A DNA stretch of 61,661 nt from CAZDYI01 sp964509765 (GCA_964509765.1 CAZDYI010000139.1:1-61661); one strand, 5' to 3'. Counted from the stretch's first letter, positions 25,641 through 37,085 are shown. Translations and numbers: made by a program. Notes: generated from the letters alone by a model not told the origin.

Positions 25641-27089
25641 CTAGCTCTCGAGGCTGACCGTCACGAAGAACGGGCGGTTGTTGCGGCCGCGGACGACCTG
25701 GAAGCCGATCGTGTCGACCTCCAGCCCCGTGAGCAGGCGGCGCAGCTCGCCTGTGTCGCCGACCTGCGTGAGCTTGCCTTCGATGATCACCCCGATGATC
25801 AGGTCGCCGCTGCGCAGCTTGTAGAGCTCCTGGGGAATCTCGACCGATCCGCCCTCGTCGTCGAAGCCGCGAAGCACCACCCCGTCCTCTATGCCGGTCC
25901 GGTTGCGGATCTCGTCCGAGAGCTCGTCGAGGATCATCCCGTAGGGCCTGTCGCTCGGGACCTCGCCGGACGCGGCGAGCTTGCCCTGGACGGCGATGTC
26001 GCCGAGGGTGACCTCGAGCTGCATCTCCTTGCCCTCGCGGATGAGGTCGACCATCACAACTGTGCCGGGCTCAGTGTTGGCGATGAAGCGCGGGAAGTCG
26101 CTCGGGTCCTGGATCAGCTTGCCGTCGAAGGCGATGATCACGTCTCCGGCCAGGATGCCGGCGGAGTCCGCTCCGGTTCCCTCGATCACGCTGTTTACGA
26201 TGATCCCGCCCTGGTCCGGGTCGAGGCCCCAGACCTTCGCGGTGTCCTCGTCGATGCCCGCGGGGTCGAAGGTCACCCCGAGCATGCCGCGCCTGATCGA
26301 TCCCTTTTCACGCAGCTGCCGCTGGGTGTCCATGGCCAGGTTTATCGGTATGGCAAGCGAATAGCCGATGAAGGCCCGGTTGTAGCCGCCGATGATGCGC
26401 GAGTTGATCCCGATCACCTCGCCGTCGGTGTTCAGCAGCGGCCCGCCCGAGTTGCCTGGGTTGATCGCCGCGTCGGTCTGGATGAACGGGACGAGCCTTT
26501 CCGCCCCTGTGATCGAGCGGTTCAGCGACGACACTATGCCGTAGGTCAGGGTGTAGTCGAGCCCGAGAGGGTGGCCGATCGCGACCACTGAGTTCCCGAC
26601 CTTCAGGCTGTCGCTGTCCCCGATCTTGGCGACCGGCAGGGGCTCGTCGGTCTCGACCTTGAGCAGGGCCACGTCCGTGTGCTCGTCGAAGCCGACCACC
26701 TCGGCGGTGAGCTTTCGCTTGTCGTGGGTGGTGACCTCGATCTCGTCGGCAACCTCGTTGTCCTCGGCGATCACGTGCGCGTTGGTCAGAATGTAGCCGT
26801 CGGACGTAAGGATAACGCCCGAGCCGATTCCTGAGTCTCGCCTGGGGGTGTCCGGCTGGGCATTCGGGTCGAAGGGGATGCCGAAGAAGAAGTACGGCAG
26901 GCGGTTGACTCCGCCCTCGAGCACCGAGACTGAGCTGACGCTCACAACCGACGGGCTGGCGCTCTCGAACAGCTCCGAGTAGTCCGCCGGCTCGTGGGCG
27001 GTGACTGGCGGCGCGGCTGCTGCGAGCGCCAGTGCAAGCGCGGCCGCCTTGCGGACAGTTCTTGATTCTTTGGTTATTGCTTTCATCAT
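25641..27089 (-). CDS. degQ: Periplasmic Do-type serine protease (DegP/DegQ)
   Basis: 482 residues with a signal peptide (to about 31, ending PVTA). It is a trypsin-like protease that degrades misfolded periplasmic proteins. The triad is His in LTNAHVIAE (about 102), Asp in DEHTDVALLKV (about 137) and Ser in NPGNSGGPL (about 213). Two PDZ domains follow (about 260-345 and 385-475). The ATG overlaps the hslU stop (ATGA), so a periplasmic protease is coupled to the cytoplasmic HslVU protease. DegP and DegQ cannot be separated by eye. Confidence 0.93.
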   Translation of the reverse strand: MMKAITKESRTVRKAAALALALAAAAPPVTAHEPADYSELFESASPSVVSVSSVSVLEGGVNRLPYFFFGIPFDPNAQPDTPRRDSGIGSGVILTSDGYILTNAHVIAEDNEVADEIEVTTHDKRKLTAEVVGFDEHTDVALLKVETDEPLPVAKIGDSDSLKVGNSVVAIGHPLGLDYTLTYGIVSSLNRSITGAERLVPFIQTDAAINPGNSGGPLLNTDGEVIGINSRIIGGYNRAFIGYSLAIPINLAMDTQRQLREKGSIRRGMLGVTFDPAGIDEDTAKVWGLDPDQGGIIVNSVIEGTGADSAGILAGDVIIAFDGKLIQDPSDFPRFIANTEPGTVVMVDLIREGKEMQLEVTLGDIAVQGKLAASGEVPSDRPYGMILDELSDEIRNRTGIEDGVVLRGFDDEGGSVEIPQELYKLRSGDLIIGVIIEGKLTQVGDTGELRRLLTGLEVDTIGFQVVRGRNNRPFFVTVSLES

Positions 27090-28417
27090 AGGAATATTCT
27101 TGCTGCCTTCTCGTCTTCGCTCAGCTTGCCGATGGCGTCCTCGACCTCGTCTGTCGAGAACGTGTACTTCTCGCCCTTCATCGTGTCCGCGCGGAACGAT
27201 ATCTCCTCGACGAGGCGCTCCATCAGGGTGTGCAGCCTGCGCGCGCCGATGTTCTCCTGGCGCTCGTTGACCGCCTGCGCGATCTCGGCCAGCCTCCGCA
27301 CGGCCTTGTCGCTGAAGGCAACCTCGAGGCCTTCCGTCGCGAGCAGGGCGGTGTACTGGTTGATCAGGCTGTTCTGGGTCTCGGTGAGTATCCTCACGAA
27401 GTCGTCGACCGTCAGCGCCTTGAGGTCGACCCTGACCGGCAGCCTGCCCTGCAGCTCGGGTATGAGGTCGCTCGGGCTCGAGTAGTGGAAGGAACCCGAG
27501 GTGATGAACAGCATGTGGTCGGTGTTGACCGTCCCGTACTTCGTCTCGACCGAGGTGCCCTCGATCAGCGGGAGCAGGTCGCGCTGGACGCCCTGCCGCG
27601 AGACCTGGTGGCGGACGATCTCGTCGTTGCCGGCGATCTTGTCGATCTCGTCGATGAAGACGATGCCGCTTTCCTCGGCCATCTCGACGGCCATGTTCAC
27701 GACGGCTTCCTCGTCGACGCTCTTTGCCATCTCCTCGCGCTTGACCATCTCGAGCGCCTCGGCCACGCTCATGTTCCTGGTCTCGGACTTCGCGTCCTGG
27801 CCGGGAAGGCTGCTGAACAGCGACCCGAGCTGCTTGGACATCTCGTCGAGCGCGGCGGGGCCGGCCATCTGCGGGTTGCGGATGTTTATCCCGATCTTCG
27901 GCGGCGGCTTGTTGACCTTGATCCTGATCTTGTCGTCGTCCATCTCGCCGGCCTTGATCCGCAGCGCGAGCTTCGCCTTCTCGGCGTCGTCCGCCGGGCC
28001 CATGCCCGAAACGATCCGGTCCAGGGCCTTCTCGCCCACGGCCTCCTCGTGCTGCATCGAGATCCGGTCGCCGGCCATCTTGTAGGCGACGTCCATCAGG
28101 TCGCGGACGATCGAGTCGACGTCGCGCCCGACGAAGCCGACCTCGGTGAACTTGGTCGCCTCGACCTTGATGAACGGCGAGTCGGCGAGCTTGGCGAGCC
28201 GCCGCGCGATCTCGGTCTTGCCCACCCCGGTCGGACCGACCATCAGGATGTTCTTCGGAGTGATCTCGGCGCGCATCGCGTCGTCGTCAATGTTCAGCCG
28301 CCGCCACCTGTTGCGGAAGGCGAGCGCGACCGAGCGCTTCGCGTCGCCCTGGCCGATGATGTTCCGGTCCAGGCTCTCGACGATCCTGCTCGGTTTTAGG
28401 TCTTCTACGTCAATCAT
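27086..28417 (-). CDS. hslU: ATP-dependent protease ATPase subunit HslU
   Basis: 443 residues. It is the AAA+ unfoldase of HslVU. Walker A GPTGVGKT is at 61-68, the pore motif lies in EVGFVGRDVDS, an I-domain follows, then Walker B (IVFIDEIDKI) and sensor elements. The C-terminal tail (KAARIFL) matches the peptide that inserts into HslV and activates it. It overlaps hslV by ATGATTGA. Confidence 0.97.
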   Translation of the reverse strand: MIDVEDLKPSRIVESLDRNIIGQGDAKRSVALAFRNRWRRLNIDDDAMRAEITPKNILMVGPTGVGKTEIARRLAKLADSPFIKVEATKFTEVGFVGRDVDSIVRDLMDVAYKMAGDRISMQHEEAVGEKALDRIVSGMGPADDAEKAKLALRIKAGEMDDDKIRIKVNKPPPKIGINIRNPQMAGPAALDEMSKQLGSLFSSLPGQDAKSETRNMSVAEALEMVKREEMAKSVDEEAVVNMAVEMAEESGIVFIDEIDKIAGNDEIVRHQVSRQGVQRDLLPLIEGTSVETKYGTVNTDHMLFITSGSFHYSSPSDLIPELQGRLPVRVDLKALTVDDFVRILTETQNSLINQYTALLATEGLEVAFSDKAVRRLAEIAQAVNERQENIGARRLHTLMERLVEEISFRADTMKGEKYTFSTDEVEDAIGKLSEDEKAARIFL

Positions 28418-28967
28418 CGATGGTAAGTATGCTGATGTTGTGGTTGGTGAACACGCAGATGTCCGCGGCGATCCGAAGCGCCTTGTCGACGACGGCCTGC
28501 GCGTCCATGTCCGTGTTCTCGACGAGGGCGCGCGCCGCGGACAGGGCGTACCCCATGCCGCTGCCGATCGCGAGGATGTCGTGCTCGGGGACGATCACGT
28601 CGCCGGTTCCCGAGAGCAGGTACATGTTCTCGCCGTCGGTCACCGCGAGCTGCGCGTTGAACTGGCGCATGATCCGGTCGGTGCCCCAGGCCTTGGCGAA
28701 CTCGATCACCGACTGGCGCAGCTGGCCGTTGTGCGCGTCGAGGCTCTTCTCGAGGTGGTCGAGCAGGGTGAGCGCGTCGCGGCCCGCGCCTGCGAAGCCG
28801 GCAAGGACCTTGCCGTCGCGCAGGGCGTGGACCTTCTGCGCCGTGGACTTGCCGACGATCTGCTCGCCGATGGTGATCTGCCCGTCGGCGCCCATGGCGA
28901 CCTTGCCGTCGCGCTTGACGCAAAGGACGGTCGTCGCCCGCGACCGCTGCTGCTCGGGGGCGCTCAC
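28410..28967 (-). CDS. hslV: ATP-dependent protease subunit HslV with N-terminal propeptide
   Basis: 185 residues. It is the proteolytic core of HslVU. The catalytic threonine is normally exposed by Met removal; here TTVLCVKRDGKVAMGADGQ begins at residue 12, preceded by MSAPEQQRSRA. No start codon lies next to the threonine, so an 11-residue propeptide must be cut off between A11 and T12, presumably by autolysis. The GTG start overlaps the upstream stop (GTGA). GSGMGYA and the conserved C-terminus are intact. Confidence 0.95.
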   Translation of the reverse strand: MSAPEQQRSRATTVLCVKRDGKVAMGADGQITIGEQIVGKSTAQKVHALRDGKVLAGFAGAGRDALTLLDHLEKSLDAHNGQLRQSVIEFAKAWGTDRIMRQFNAQLAVTDGENMYLLSGTGDVIVPEHDILAIGSGMGYALSAARALVENTDMDAQAVVDKALRIAADICVFTNHNISILTIDD

Positions 28968-29269
28968 CAGTCGCCTTCGATCTCGTAGCCCGTGCGGTTT
29001 CTCGCCTGCCTGAACAGCCTCTGGAACTCGCGCCCTGATGGGTAGCCGATGTCGTTAAGCTCCGGGCACTCGCCGGGGTATCCCCGCCGCCGCCATTCTA
29101 TGAGGGCCTCGCGCAAGGCCTCCAACCTGGCGATCTCCATCGCCTTTTCTTCGAGCTTCTCTTCGAGTCGCTCCACCTTGCGGTCGATGTCGGCTTTATG
29201 GGCCATGAGCATGAAGAGCCTCGGCAGGAAATAGAACCCGACGATTAGCCAGAAGATGACTTGAAACAC
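28964..29269 (-). CDS. Small membrane protein with coiled coil, unknown function
   Basis: 101 residues. One N-terminal membrane helix (about 3-22, FQVIFWLIVGFYFLPRLFML) is followed by a heptad-rich charged helix (about 26-60, IDRKVERLEEKLEEKAMEIA) and a polar C-terminus. I recognise no family. GTG start, 24 bases after nadA; its stop overlaps hslV (GTGA), so it is co-translated with the protease. It could tether or regulate HslVU at the membrane, but this rests only on position. Confidence 0.65.
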   Translation of the reverse strand: MFQVIFWLIVGFYFLPRLFMLMAHKADIDRKVERLEEKLEEKAMEIARLEALREALIEWRRRGYPGECPELNDIGYPSGREFQRLFRQARNRTGYEIEGDW

Positions 29270-29293
29270 GGTTGCGGCCTGCGGAGGGGAAAG

Positions 29294-30406
29294 TCAGGAG
29301 ACCCCGAACATCCGGTCGAGCGCGACGCGCGCCTTGTCCGCGACGTCCTCGGGGACCCTGATCCGGTTTACGACCTTGCCGTCGGCGAGGTTCTCGAGGC
29401 ACCACGCGAGGTGCTGCGGGTCGATCCGCGCCATCGTCGAGCACATGCACACCAGCGGAGACATGAACCTGACCGACACCCCGCGCGCCTTGTGCTCCTC
29501 CGCGATGCGCTGCACCAGGTTGAGCTCTGTTCCGACCAACCAGCTCGATCCCGGCTCGGCCGCCTCGATCGTCCGGACGATGTGGCTCGTCGAGCCGACG
29601 CTGTCGGCCATCTCGCATACCGGGAAGTCGCACTCGGGATGGACGATCACCTTTCCTTCGGGGTTCTCCTCGCGCCACTTCGCGACGTGCTCGGGGCGGA
29701 ACATCTGGTGCACCGAGCAGTGCCCCTTCCAGAGCAGGATGTCGGCCTCCTCGACCTCCCGCTCGCTGAGCCCGCCGTTCGGGAGGTTGTAGTCCCACAC
29801 CGCCATCTTCCCCGCGGGCACGCCCATGGTGTGCGCGGTCCACCTGCCGAGGTGCTGGTCGGGGAAGAACAGCGCCTTCCTGCGGCGCTTCCACGCCCAC
29901 TCGAGGACCCTCGGCGCGTTCGACGAGGTGCAGGTTATCCCGCCGTGCTCGCCGCAGAACGCCTTGAGGTCCGCGGACGAGTTGATGTAGGTGATCGGCG
30001 TGACCTCGGAGTCCGGGTCCAGGAAGTTGCCGAGCTCCCTCCAGCAGCGCTCGACCTTGGGCACCGACGCCATGTCCGCCATCGTGCACCCGGCGGCGAG
30101 GTCCGGCAGCACGACCGCCTGGCCGTCGGAGGTGAGCATGTCCGCGACCTCTGCCATGAAGTGCACGCCGCAGAAGACGATCAGCTCGGCCTCCTGCCGC
30201 GCGGCGAGCCTCGCGAGCTCGAGCGAGTCGCCCTGCAGGTCGGAGTGGCAGTGGACGTCGGCCCGCTGGTAGTGGTGGGCGAGCAGCACGCACCTGTCGC
30301 CGAGGCGCTCGCGCGCGACTAGGATGCGCGGCGCGCAGTCCGAGTCGCGGACCTTCTCGAACTGGGAGAAGCGGATCGGGACCGCTTCTGCGGCCGGGGC
30401 GCCCAT
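29294..30406 (-). CDS. nadA: Quinolinate synthase A
   Basis: 370 residues. It condenses iminoaspartate with dihydroxyacetone phosphate to quinolinate, the start of NAD synthesis, using a [4Fe-4S] cluster. Cluster cysteines lie in IVFCGVHFMAE, in HPECDF and in the late CMCSTM. The substrate motifs AHHYQRADVH and TYINSSADLKAFC are present. The ATG at 30406 is eight bases after the LON-N stop. nadB and nadC are not in the window. Confidence 0.95.
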   Translation of the reverse strand: MGAPAAEAVPIRFSQFEKVRDSDCAPRILVARERLGDRCVLLAHHYQRADVHCHSDLQGDSLELARLAARQEAELIVFCGVHFMAEVADMLTSDGQAVVLPDLAAGCTMADMASVPKVERCWRELGNFLDPDSEVTPITYINSSADLKAFCGEHGGITCTSSNAPRVLEWAWKRRRKALFFPDQHLGRWTAHTMGVPAGKMAVWDYNLPNGGLSEREVEEADILLWKGHCSVHQMFRPEHVAKWREENPEGKVIVHPECDFPVCEMADSVGSTSHIVRTIEAAEPGSSWLVGTELNLVQRIAEEHKARGVSVRFMSPLVCMCSTMARIDPQHLAWCLENLADGKVVNRIRVPEDVADKARVALDRMFGVS

Positions 30407-30414
30407 CGTCCGGC

Positions 30415-31073
30415 TCAGTGCAGCGTGGAGCTGCTCTGCGCGTTCTTCGCCCCTCCGACGCGGAGCAGGGTGATGAGCCTCTCCTTGAGCATGTCCTTGT
30501 TGCTCGTCTCGAGCAGCCTCTGCTTCTCGTTGGGCGTGAACGGGCAGACCATCGCGAGCGAGGTTACCAGCTCGTGGTCGGGAACCTTGCCGAAGACCTC
30601 CCAGTCGGCCGACAGGCCCTGCTTCTCCAGGTAGTCCTTGAGGTGCCTCTTGATCATCCCGCGGTCGACCGGCGCCGGCTTCGCGCCCTCGGCGTCGAGG
30701 TCGCCGCGGAACTGCGACCAGTCGGGCCGCGCGACCCGGTAGCCGTTGCGCTTGCCGAGCTCGCCCGCGACCTTGAACCTGCAGCAACCGGCGAGCACGA
30801 TCAGGTACAGCCCCGGGTCCGCCTCGGCGTACGAGATGATCCGACCGGCGCAGCCGACGGGGTGCAGCTCGCTGCCCTCGGACTCGTCGACCGCCCGCTG
30901 GATCATCCCGACGAGCTTGTGCTCGCTCGCCATCGCGTCCTTGACGAGGTTGCGGTAGCGCGGCTCGAACACCTGCAGCGGCAGGCGGCCGCCCGGCAAG
31001 AGCAGCACGTCGTCGAGCGGGAACATCCCGATCCGGTCGGGCAGGTCCTTGAAGCCCATCGCTCCCGGGCCGT

Positions 31074-31077
<4 letters not shown>
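30415..31077 (-). CDS. LON substrate-binding (LON-N) domain protein
   Basis: 220 residues. It matches the N-terminal domain of Lon protease on its own, starting with the typical MFPLDDVLLLPGGRLPLQVF and EPRYRNLVKDA; no ATPase or peptidase domain is present. Such stand-alone proteins are widespread in proteobacteria and uncharacterised; binding of unfolded protein is inferred from Lon. The GTG start overlaps the acnA stop (GTGA). Confidence 0.88.
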
Positions 31078-33779
<2,702 letters not shown>

Positions 33780-33789
33780 CTAGTTAGTG

Positions 33790-33818
33790 AATATGTGCAC
33801 TGAAAGGCAATTTTACAA
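33790..33818 (-). promoter_or_regulatory. acnA promoter (-35 TTGTAA, 17 bases, -10 CATATT)
   Basis: On the minus strand TTGTAA (33818-33813) is followed after exactly 17 bases by CATATT (33795-33790), ten bases before the acnA ATG. Both boxes match the sigma-70 consensus at four of six positions. Transcription would begin within a few bases of the ATG. Confidence 0.5.
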
Positions 33819-33885
33819 CCCGCGGGGCGAAACAGCCTTCCTTGCTGCGGTGCAACACGGGCGGGGCGGGGCGGCCGCGGTGCGG

Positions 33886-35451
33886 TCAAAGCCCCTTGAC
33901 AGCTTCCCTTGCGATCGCGTCCAGCCCCTCGTTTCCGCCGCCCTCGATGGCCCGGAGCGCCTTGCGGAAGTTCGACTTGCCGAGCTCTACCCCCCACTGG
34001 TCGAAGGAGTTGATCCCCCACAGCCAGCCCAGCGCCGCAGTCATGTGCTCGTAGGCGGCAACGAGCGCGCCGAGGCTTTCCGGCCCGAGCCTGTCAAACG
34101 AGAGCAGATTGGTCGGCTGGCCGCCGGGGACGACGAGGTGGCCGGCGAGCTCCTCGGCCTTGTCATCCTCTGTTCCGGACTCCCTGAGCTCGGCAAGGCT
34201 CGCATTCCTGTCGCGGCCCCGGTGCAGGGCCATGCCCTGGCCGATGCAGTGGGCGAGCAGCTGCCGGTGCATGCCCTCGTCCTCGCCTTCCTTCGGCCGC
34301 CTCGCGCAGATGAAGTCCGCGGGCACCTTCCTCGTACCCTGCAGCAGCAGCTGGAAGTAGGAGTGCTGGTCGTTCGTTCCCTCTCCGCCCCACCAGATCG
34401 CCGAGGTGTCCGTCGGCGGCCTGCCTCCCGACGACGCGGCCGACTTGCCGTTGCTCTCCATCACCAGCTGCTGCAGGTAGGACGGAAGCGAGCGGAGGCG
34501 GTGCTGGTAAGCGACCACGCAGTGCGTCTGCGCCCCGAGCGCAAGAGCGTGCCACAGCCGGAGCAGGGCCATCGTCACCGGGACGCTTTCGAAGCCCTCG
34601 CTCTCTAGCGCGTGCCGGTCGAGCGCGTTCGCACCCTCGAGCATCCGCGCGAAGGCTTCGGGGCCGACGCATGCCGCGGCCGACAGGCCCACCGATGAAA
34701 ACAGCGAGTAGCGTCCGCCGACCCAGTCCCACATCCTGAACGACCTCTCGGGCGGGCACCCGATCCTCGCCGCGGCGTCCGGGTTGGCGCTCACCGAGAC
34801 GAGCTGCCTTCTTCCGGTACCCGCTCCGCACATCTCGTCGATCCACTCCGTCGCGAGCCTGGTGTTCTCAAGTGTTTCCGTGGTGGTCCCGGACTTGCTG
34901 ACCGCGACGACGAGGGTCGTCGCCGGGTCCAACTCCTCGATCGCGTCCTCGAAAGCGGCCGGGTCGATGTTCGCGACGAATCTGCACTCAGGCCCTGCAC
35001 GCGGCAAGGCCTCGCAGACGAGTCGCGGGCCGAGGTTTGAGCCGCCGATGCCGATGTGGAGGATCGAGTCGATCTCATCTCCGCCCGCCCCCTTGACCTC
35101 GCCCTGCGCGAGGCTTGCGGCGAAGTCCAGCATCCGCTTGCGCTCCTCGAGCGCCTCCGCAGGCGCCTCGGGGTCACGCAGGCGCATGTGCGCAGCCGGC
35201 CGGCCCTCAGTGAAGTTGACCTCCTCGCCTGCGGCCATGGCCGCGAACCTGCCCTTGAGTCCGCAGGCCTGCGCAAGCGAGCCGAGCGCTTCGCATGCCT
35301 CGTCGTCTACCAGGGCCCGGGAGTAGTCGAGCCTGATCCCGGCCGCCTCAACCGCGCGCGTTGCGTCGCCCGCAGCCGCGGCACCGGCGTCGAACCCGCG
35401 CGCAAGGGCCTTCACGCGCTCCCAGCTGCCGCCGATAGAATCTTCAGACAT
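33886..35451 (-). CDS. pgi: Glucose-6-phosphate isomerase
   Basis: 521 residues. It interconverts glucose-6-phosphate and fructose-6-phosphate. HIGIGGSNLGPRL and VAVSKSGTTTET are the phosphate-binding loops; GGEGTNDQHSYFQLLLQG holds catalytic residues and FDQWGVELGK the C-terminal lysine. Complete. Its ATG (35451-35449) overlaps, on the opposite strand, the ATG of the divergent SMP-30 lactonase. Confidence 0.96.
   Translation of the reverse strand: MSEDSIGGSWERVKALARGFDAGAAAAGDATRAVEAAGIRLDYSRALVDDEACEALGSLAQACGLKGRFAAMAAGEEVNFTEGRPAAHMRLRDPEAPAEALEERKRMLDFAASLAQGEVKGAGGDEIDSILHIGIGGSNLGPRLVCEALPRAGPECRFVANIDPAAFEDAIEELDPATTLVVAVSKSGTTTETLENTRLATEWIDEMCGAGTGRRQLVSVSANPDAAARIGCPPERSFRMWDWVGGRYSLFSSVGLSAAACVGPEAFARMLEGANALDRHALESEGFESVPVTMALLRLWHALALGAQTHCVVAYQHRLRSLPSYLQQLVMESNGKSAASSGGRPPTDTSAIWWGGEGTNDQHSYFQLLLQGTRKVPADFICARRPKEGEDEGMHRQLLAHCIGQGMALHRGRDRNASLAELRESGTEDDKAEELAGHLVVPGGQPTNLLSFDRLGPESLGALVAAYEHMTAALGWLWGINSFDQWGVELGKSNFRKALRAIEGGGNEGLDAIAREAVKGL
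35436..35441 (+). promoter_or_regulatory. -10 element of the SMP-30 lactonase gene, inside pgi
   Basis: TAGAAT eight bases before the ATG at 35450. It lies within the first codons of pgi on the other strand. Predicts a leaderless mRNA. Confidence 0.5.
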
Positions 35452-36343
35452 GGGCGGCTTTCATTGTATTTCCGAGACCAGGTGCCTGCTCGGCGAGTGC
35501 CCGAGGTGGCATGCCGGCGAGCAGAAGGTCTACTGGACCGACATCGACGGAAAGAAGCTGCTCCGCGTCGGCCTCGACGGAAAGGGCGAGGAGTCCGTCG
35601 ACATGGAAAGGAAGGTCGGCTGCTTCGTCTTCCGCAAGAAGGGCGGGATGCTCCTTGCGATGGAGGACGGCATCTACACAGGCGACCCCTTCGCGGGCGG
35701 CAAGCTCAGGCAGGTCTGCCCGCATCCCCTTCCGCCGCTTGCCGCGGACCGCGGCAGGTTCAACGACGGCAGGTGCGACCCGGCGGGGCGGTTCATGGTC
35801 GGGACACTCGACCCCAAGCGCGAGTACAGGGCCGGGTTCTACGCGCTCGACCCCGGCCGAAAGGCGCTGAGGAAGGTCCAGAGCGAGTTCAACACCTTCA
35901 ACGGGATCGCCTTCAGCCCCGACGGCAGGGAGGTCCGCTACTCGGACACGCCGCTCTACGAGCTGTACTGCTCGAAGTACGACCCGGTCACGGGGCTGAT
36001 CGGCGAGCGCGAGGTGCTCAGGAAGTGGGACCGCAAGAAGGAGCCGGCGCGCCCCGACGGAGGCGCCTTCGACAGCAAGGGCGACTACTGGTGCGCGATG
36101 TACGCCGGCGGCCGCGTGCTGCGGATCGACGGCGAGGGCAACGAGACCGCGCGGCTCGACCTGCCTGCGACTTACACGACCATGGTCGCGTTCGCGGGCG
36201 AGAACCTCGACCGGATGGTGGTCACCACGGCCCAGCGCGAGGACGACCCGGACGAGACCAAGCGCAACCCGGACGCCGGGCGCCTGTTCCTGTTCGACAA
36301 GAAGTTTGCCCCGGGCCTGCCGGAGCCGTTGTTCGCGGGCTAG
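35450..36343 (+). CDS. SMP-30/gluconolactonase family lactonase
   Basis: 297 residues, six-bladed propeller. Metal ligands of the family are visible: Glu in LGECPRW (about 16), Asn in RFNDGRCD (about 101), Asn in FNTFNGIAFS (about 148) and Asp in RPDGGAFD (about 200). It hydrolyses an aldonolactone. It is divergent from pgi with overlapping start codons and convergent on eda with overlapping stops, and no pgl gene is near zwf, so 6-phosphogluconolactone is a candidate substrate alongside gluconolactone or another sugar lactone. Confidence 0.88.
   Translation: MGGFHCISETRCLLGECPRWHAGEQKVYWTDIDGKKLLRVGLDGKGEESVDMERKVGCFVFRKKGGMLLAMEDGIYTGDPFAGGKLRQVCPHPLPPLAADRGRFNDGRCDPAGRFMVGTLDPKREYRAGFYALDPGRKALRKVQSEFNTFNGIAFSPDGREVRYSDTPLYELYCSKYDPVTGLIGEREVLRKWDRKKEPARPDGGAFDSKGDYWCAMYAGGRVLRIDGEGNETARLDLPATYTTMVAFAGENLDRMVVTTAQREDDPDETKRNPDAGRLFLFDKKFAPGLPEPLFAG
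35463..35468 (-). promoter_or_regulatory. -10 element of pgi, inside the SMP-30 gene
   Basis: TACAAT on the minus strand, 11 bases before the pgi ATG. It mirrors the TAGAAT of the opposite gene around the shared CATG. Predicts a leaderless mRNA. Confidence 0.5.
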
Positions 36344-37008
36344 CCCGCGGCGAGCTCCTCGGGCATGTCGCCCGCGGGCTGCGGCGAGATCGCGTCCTTG
36401 CACCTGCGTGCGGTCTCGGTGATCGCCGCCCAGTCCGAGGCGGCGATCAGGGAGCGCGGCGCTAGCCACGAGCCGCCGACTGCGAGCACCCCCTTGAGAG
36501 CCAGGGCCTCCGTGTAGTTGGCCTCGCCGATCCCACCGGTCAGGCAGAAGGACATCTGCGGGAAGGCCGCGGCAAGCTGGCTGTACTGGGTCTGGCCCTG
36601 CGGGCTGAACGCCGGGAAGTACTTGAGGGTCTCGTACTCAAGGTCGCGCGCAAGCATGACCTCGCTCGCGGTGAACACGCCGGGCAGGTACGGGATCTTC
36701 TCCTCGTCGGCCACGTTCAGCAGGTCGACGTTCAGGCCGGGCGACGAGGTGAACTTCGCGCCGACCTGGTGGGCGTAGCGGAACTGGTCCGCCTCGAGGA
36801 CGGTGCCGAGCCCGACGAGGATGTCCTCGCTTGCGACTATCCGCTCAACCGCCGACAGCGCGGCGTCGGTGCGCAGGGTCACCTCGAGTATGCCGATGCC
36901 GGCTTCGAGCAGGGCGCGAGCGAGCGGAGGTCCCTGCTCGGGCGAGTCGAGCTCGGCCACCGGCCAGAGGCGGTGGCTGTCGAATACTTCCCTTATCCTT
37001 CTTGACAT
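36340..37008 (-). CDS. eda: KDPG/KHG aldolase
   Basis: 222 residues. It splits 2-keto-3-deoxy-6-phosphogluconate into pyruvate and glyceraldehyde-3-phosphate. The conserved Glu is in EVTLRTDAAL and the Schiff-base Lys in TLKYFPAF; GLGTVLEADQ and SFCLTGGIGEANY are typical. It stands alone, away from edd and zwf, but within the same island. Its stop and that of the SMP-30 gene share CTAG. A possible TAGAAT lies 54 bases upstream, so this gene seems to have a leader. Confidence 0.93.
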   Translation of the reverse strand: MSRRIREVFDSHRLWPVAELDSPEQGPPLARALLEAGIGILEVTLRTDAALSAVERIVASEDILVGLGTVLEADQFRYAHQVGAKFTSSPGLNVDLLNVADEEKIPYLPGVFTASEVMLARDLEYETLKYFPAFSPQGQTQYSQLAAAFPQMSFCLTGGIGEANYTEALALKGVLAVGGSWLAPRSLIAASDWAAITETARRCKDAISPQPAGDMPEELAAG

Positions 37009-37062
37009 GCCTTTCCGTTTGCTGCGGCCGCGGCTGTAGCGACCCGATCCCGTCCGGCGGGA

Positions 37063-37068
37063 ATTCTA
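37063..37068 (-). promoter_or_regulatory. Possible -10 element for eda
   Basis: TAGAAT on the minus strand, giving a leader of about 47 bases. The GC-rich leader contains the imperfect palindrome CCCGCCGGACGGG right after the box, which could be an operator, but nothing else supports this. Confidence 0.3.
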
Positions 37069-37085
37069 CTAACGAGGGGAGGACC

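Noticed and set aside
29294..30787. Extended 497-codon form of NadA
   Set aside because: The first 127 codons are the wrong frame of the LON-N gene; conserved NadA sequence begins near the ATG at 30406.
33855..33885. GGCGGGGCGGGGCGG tandem-like repeat after pgi
   Set aside because: Three imperfect G-rich units only, in an already G+C-rich spacer; no copy elsewhere and no reason to call it a functional repeat.
37045..37062. Palindrome-like CCCGCCGGACGGG before eda as a sugar-acid regulator operator
   Set aside because: Imperfect, short, occurs once among the sugar genes, and no regulator gene is in the window.
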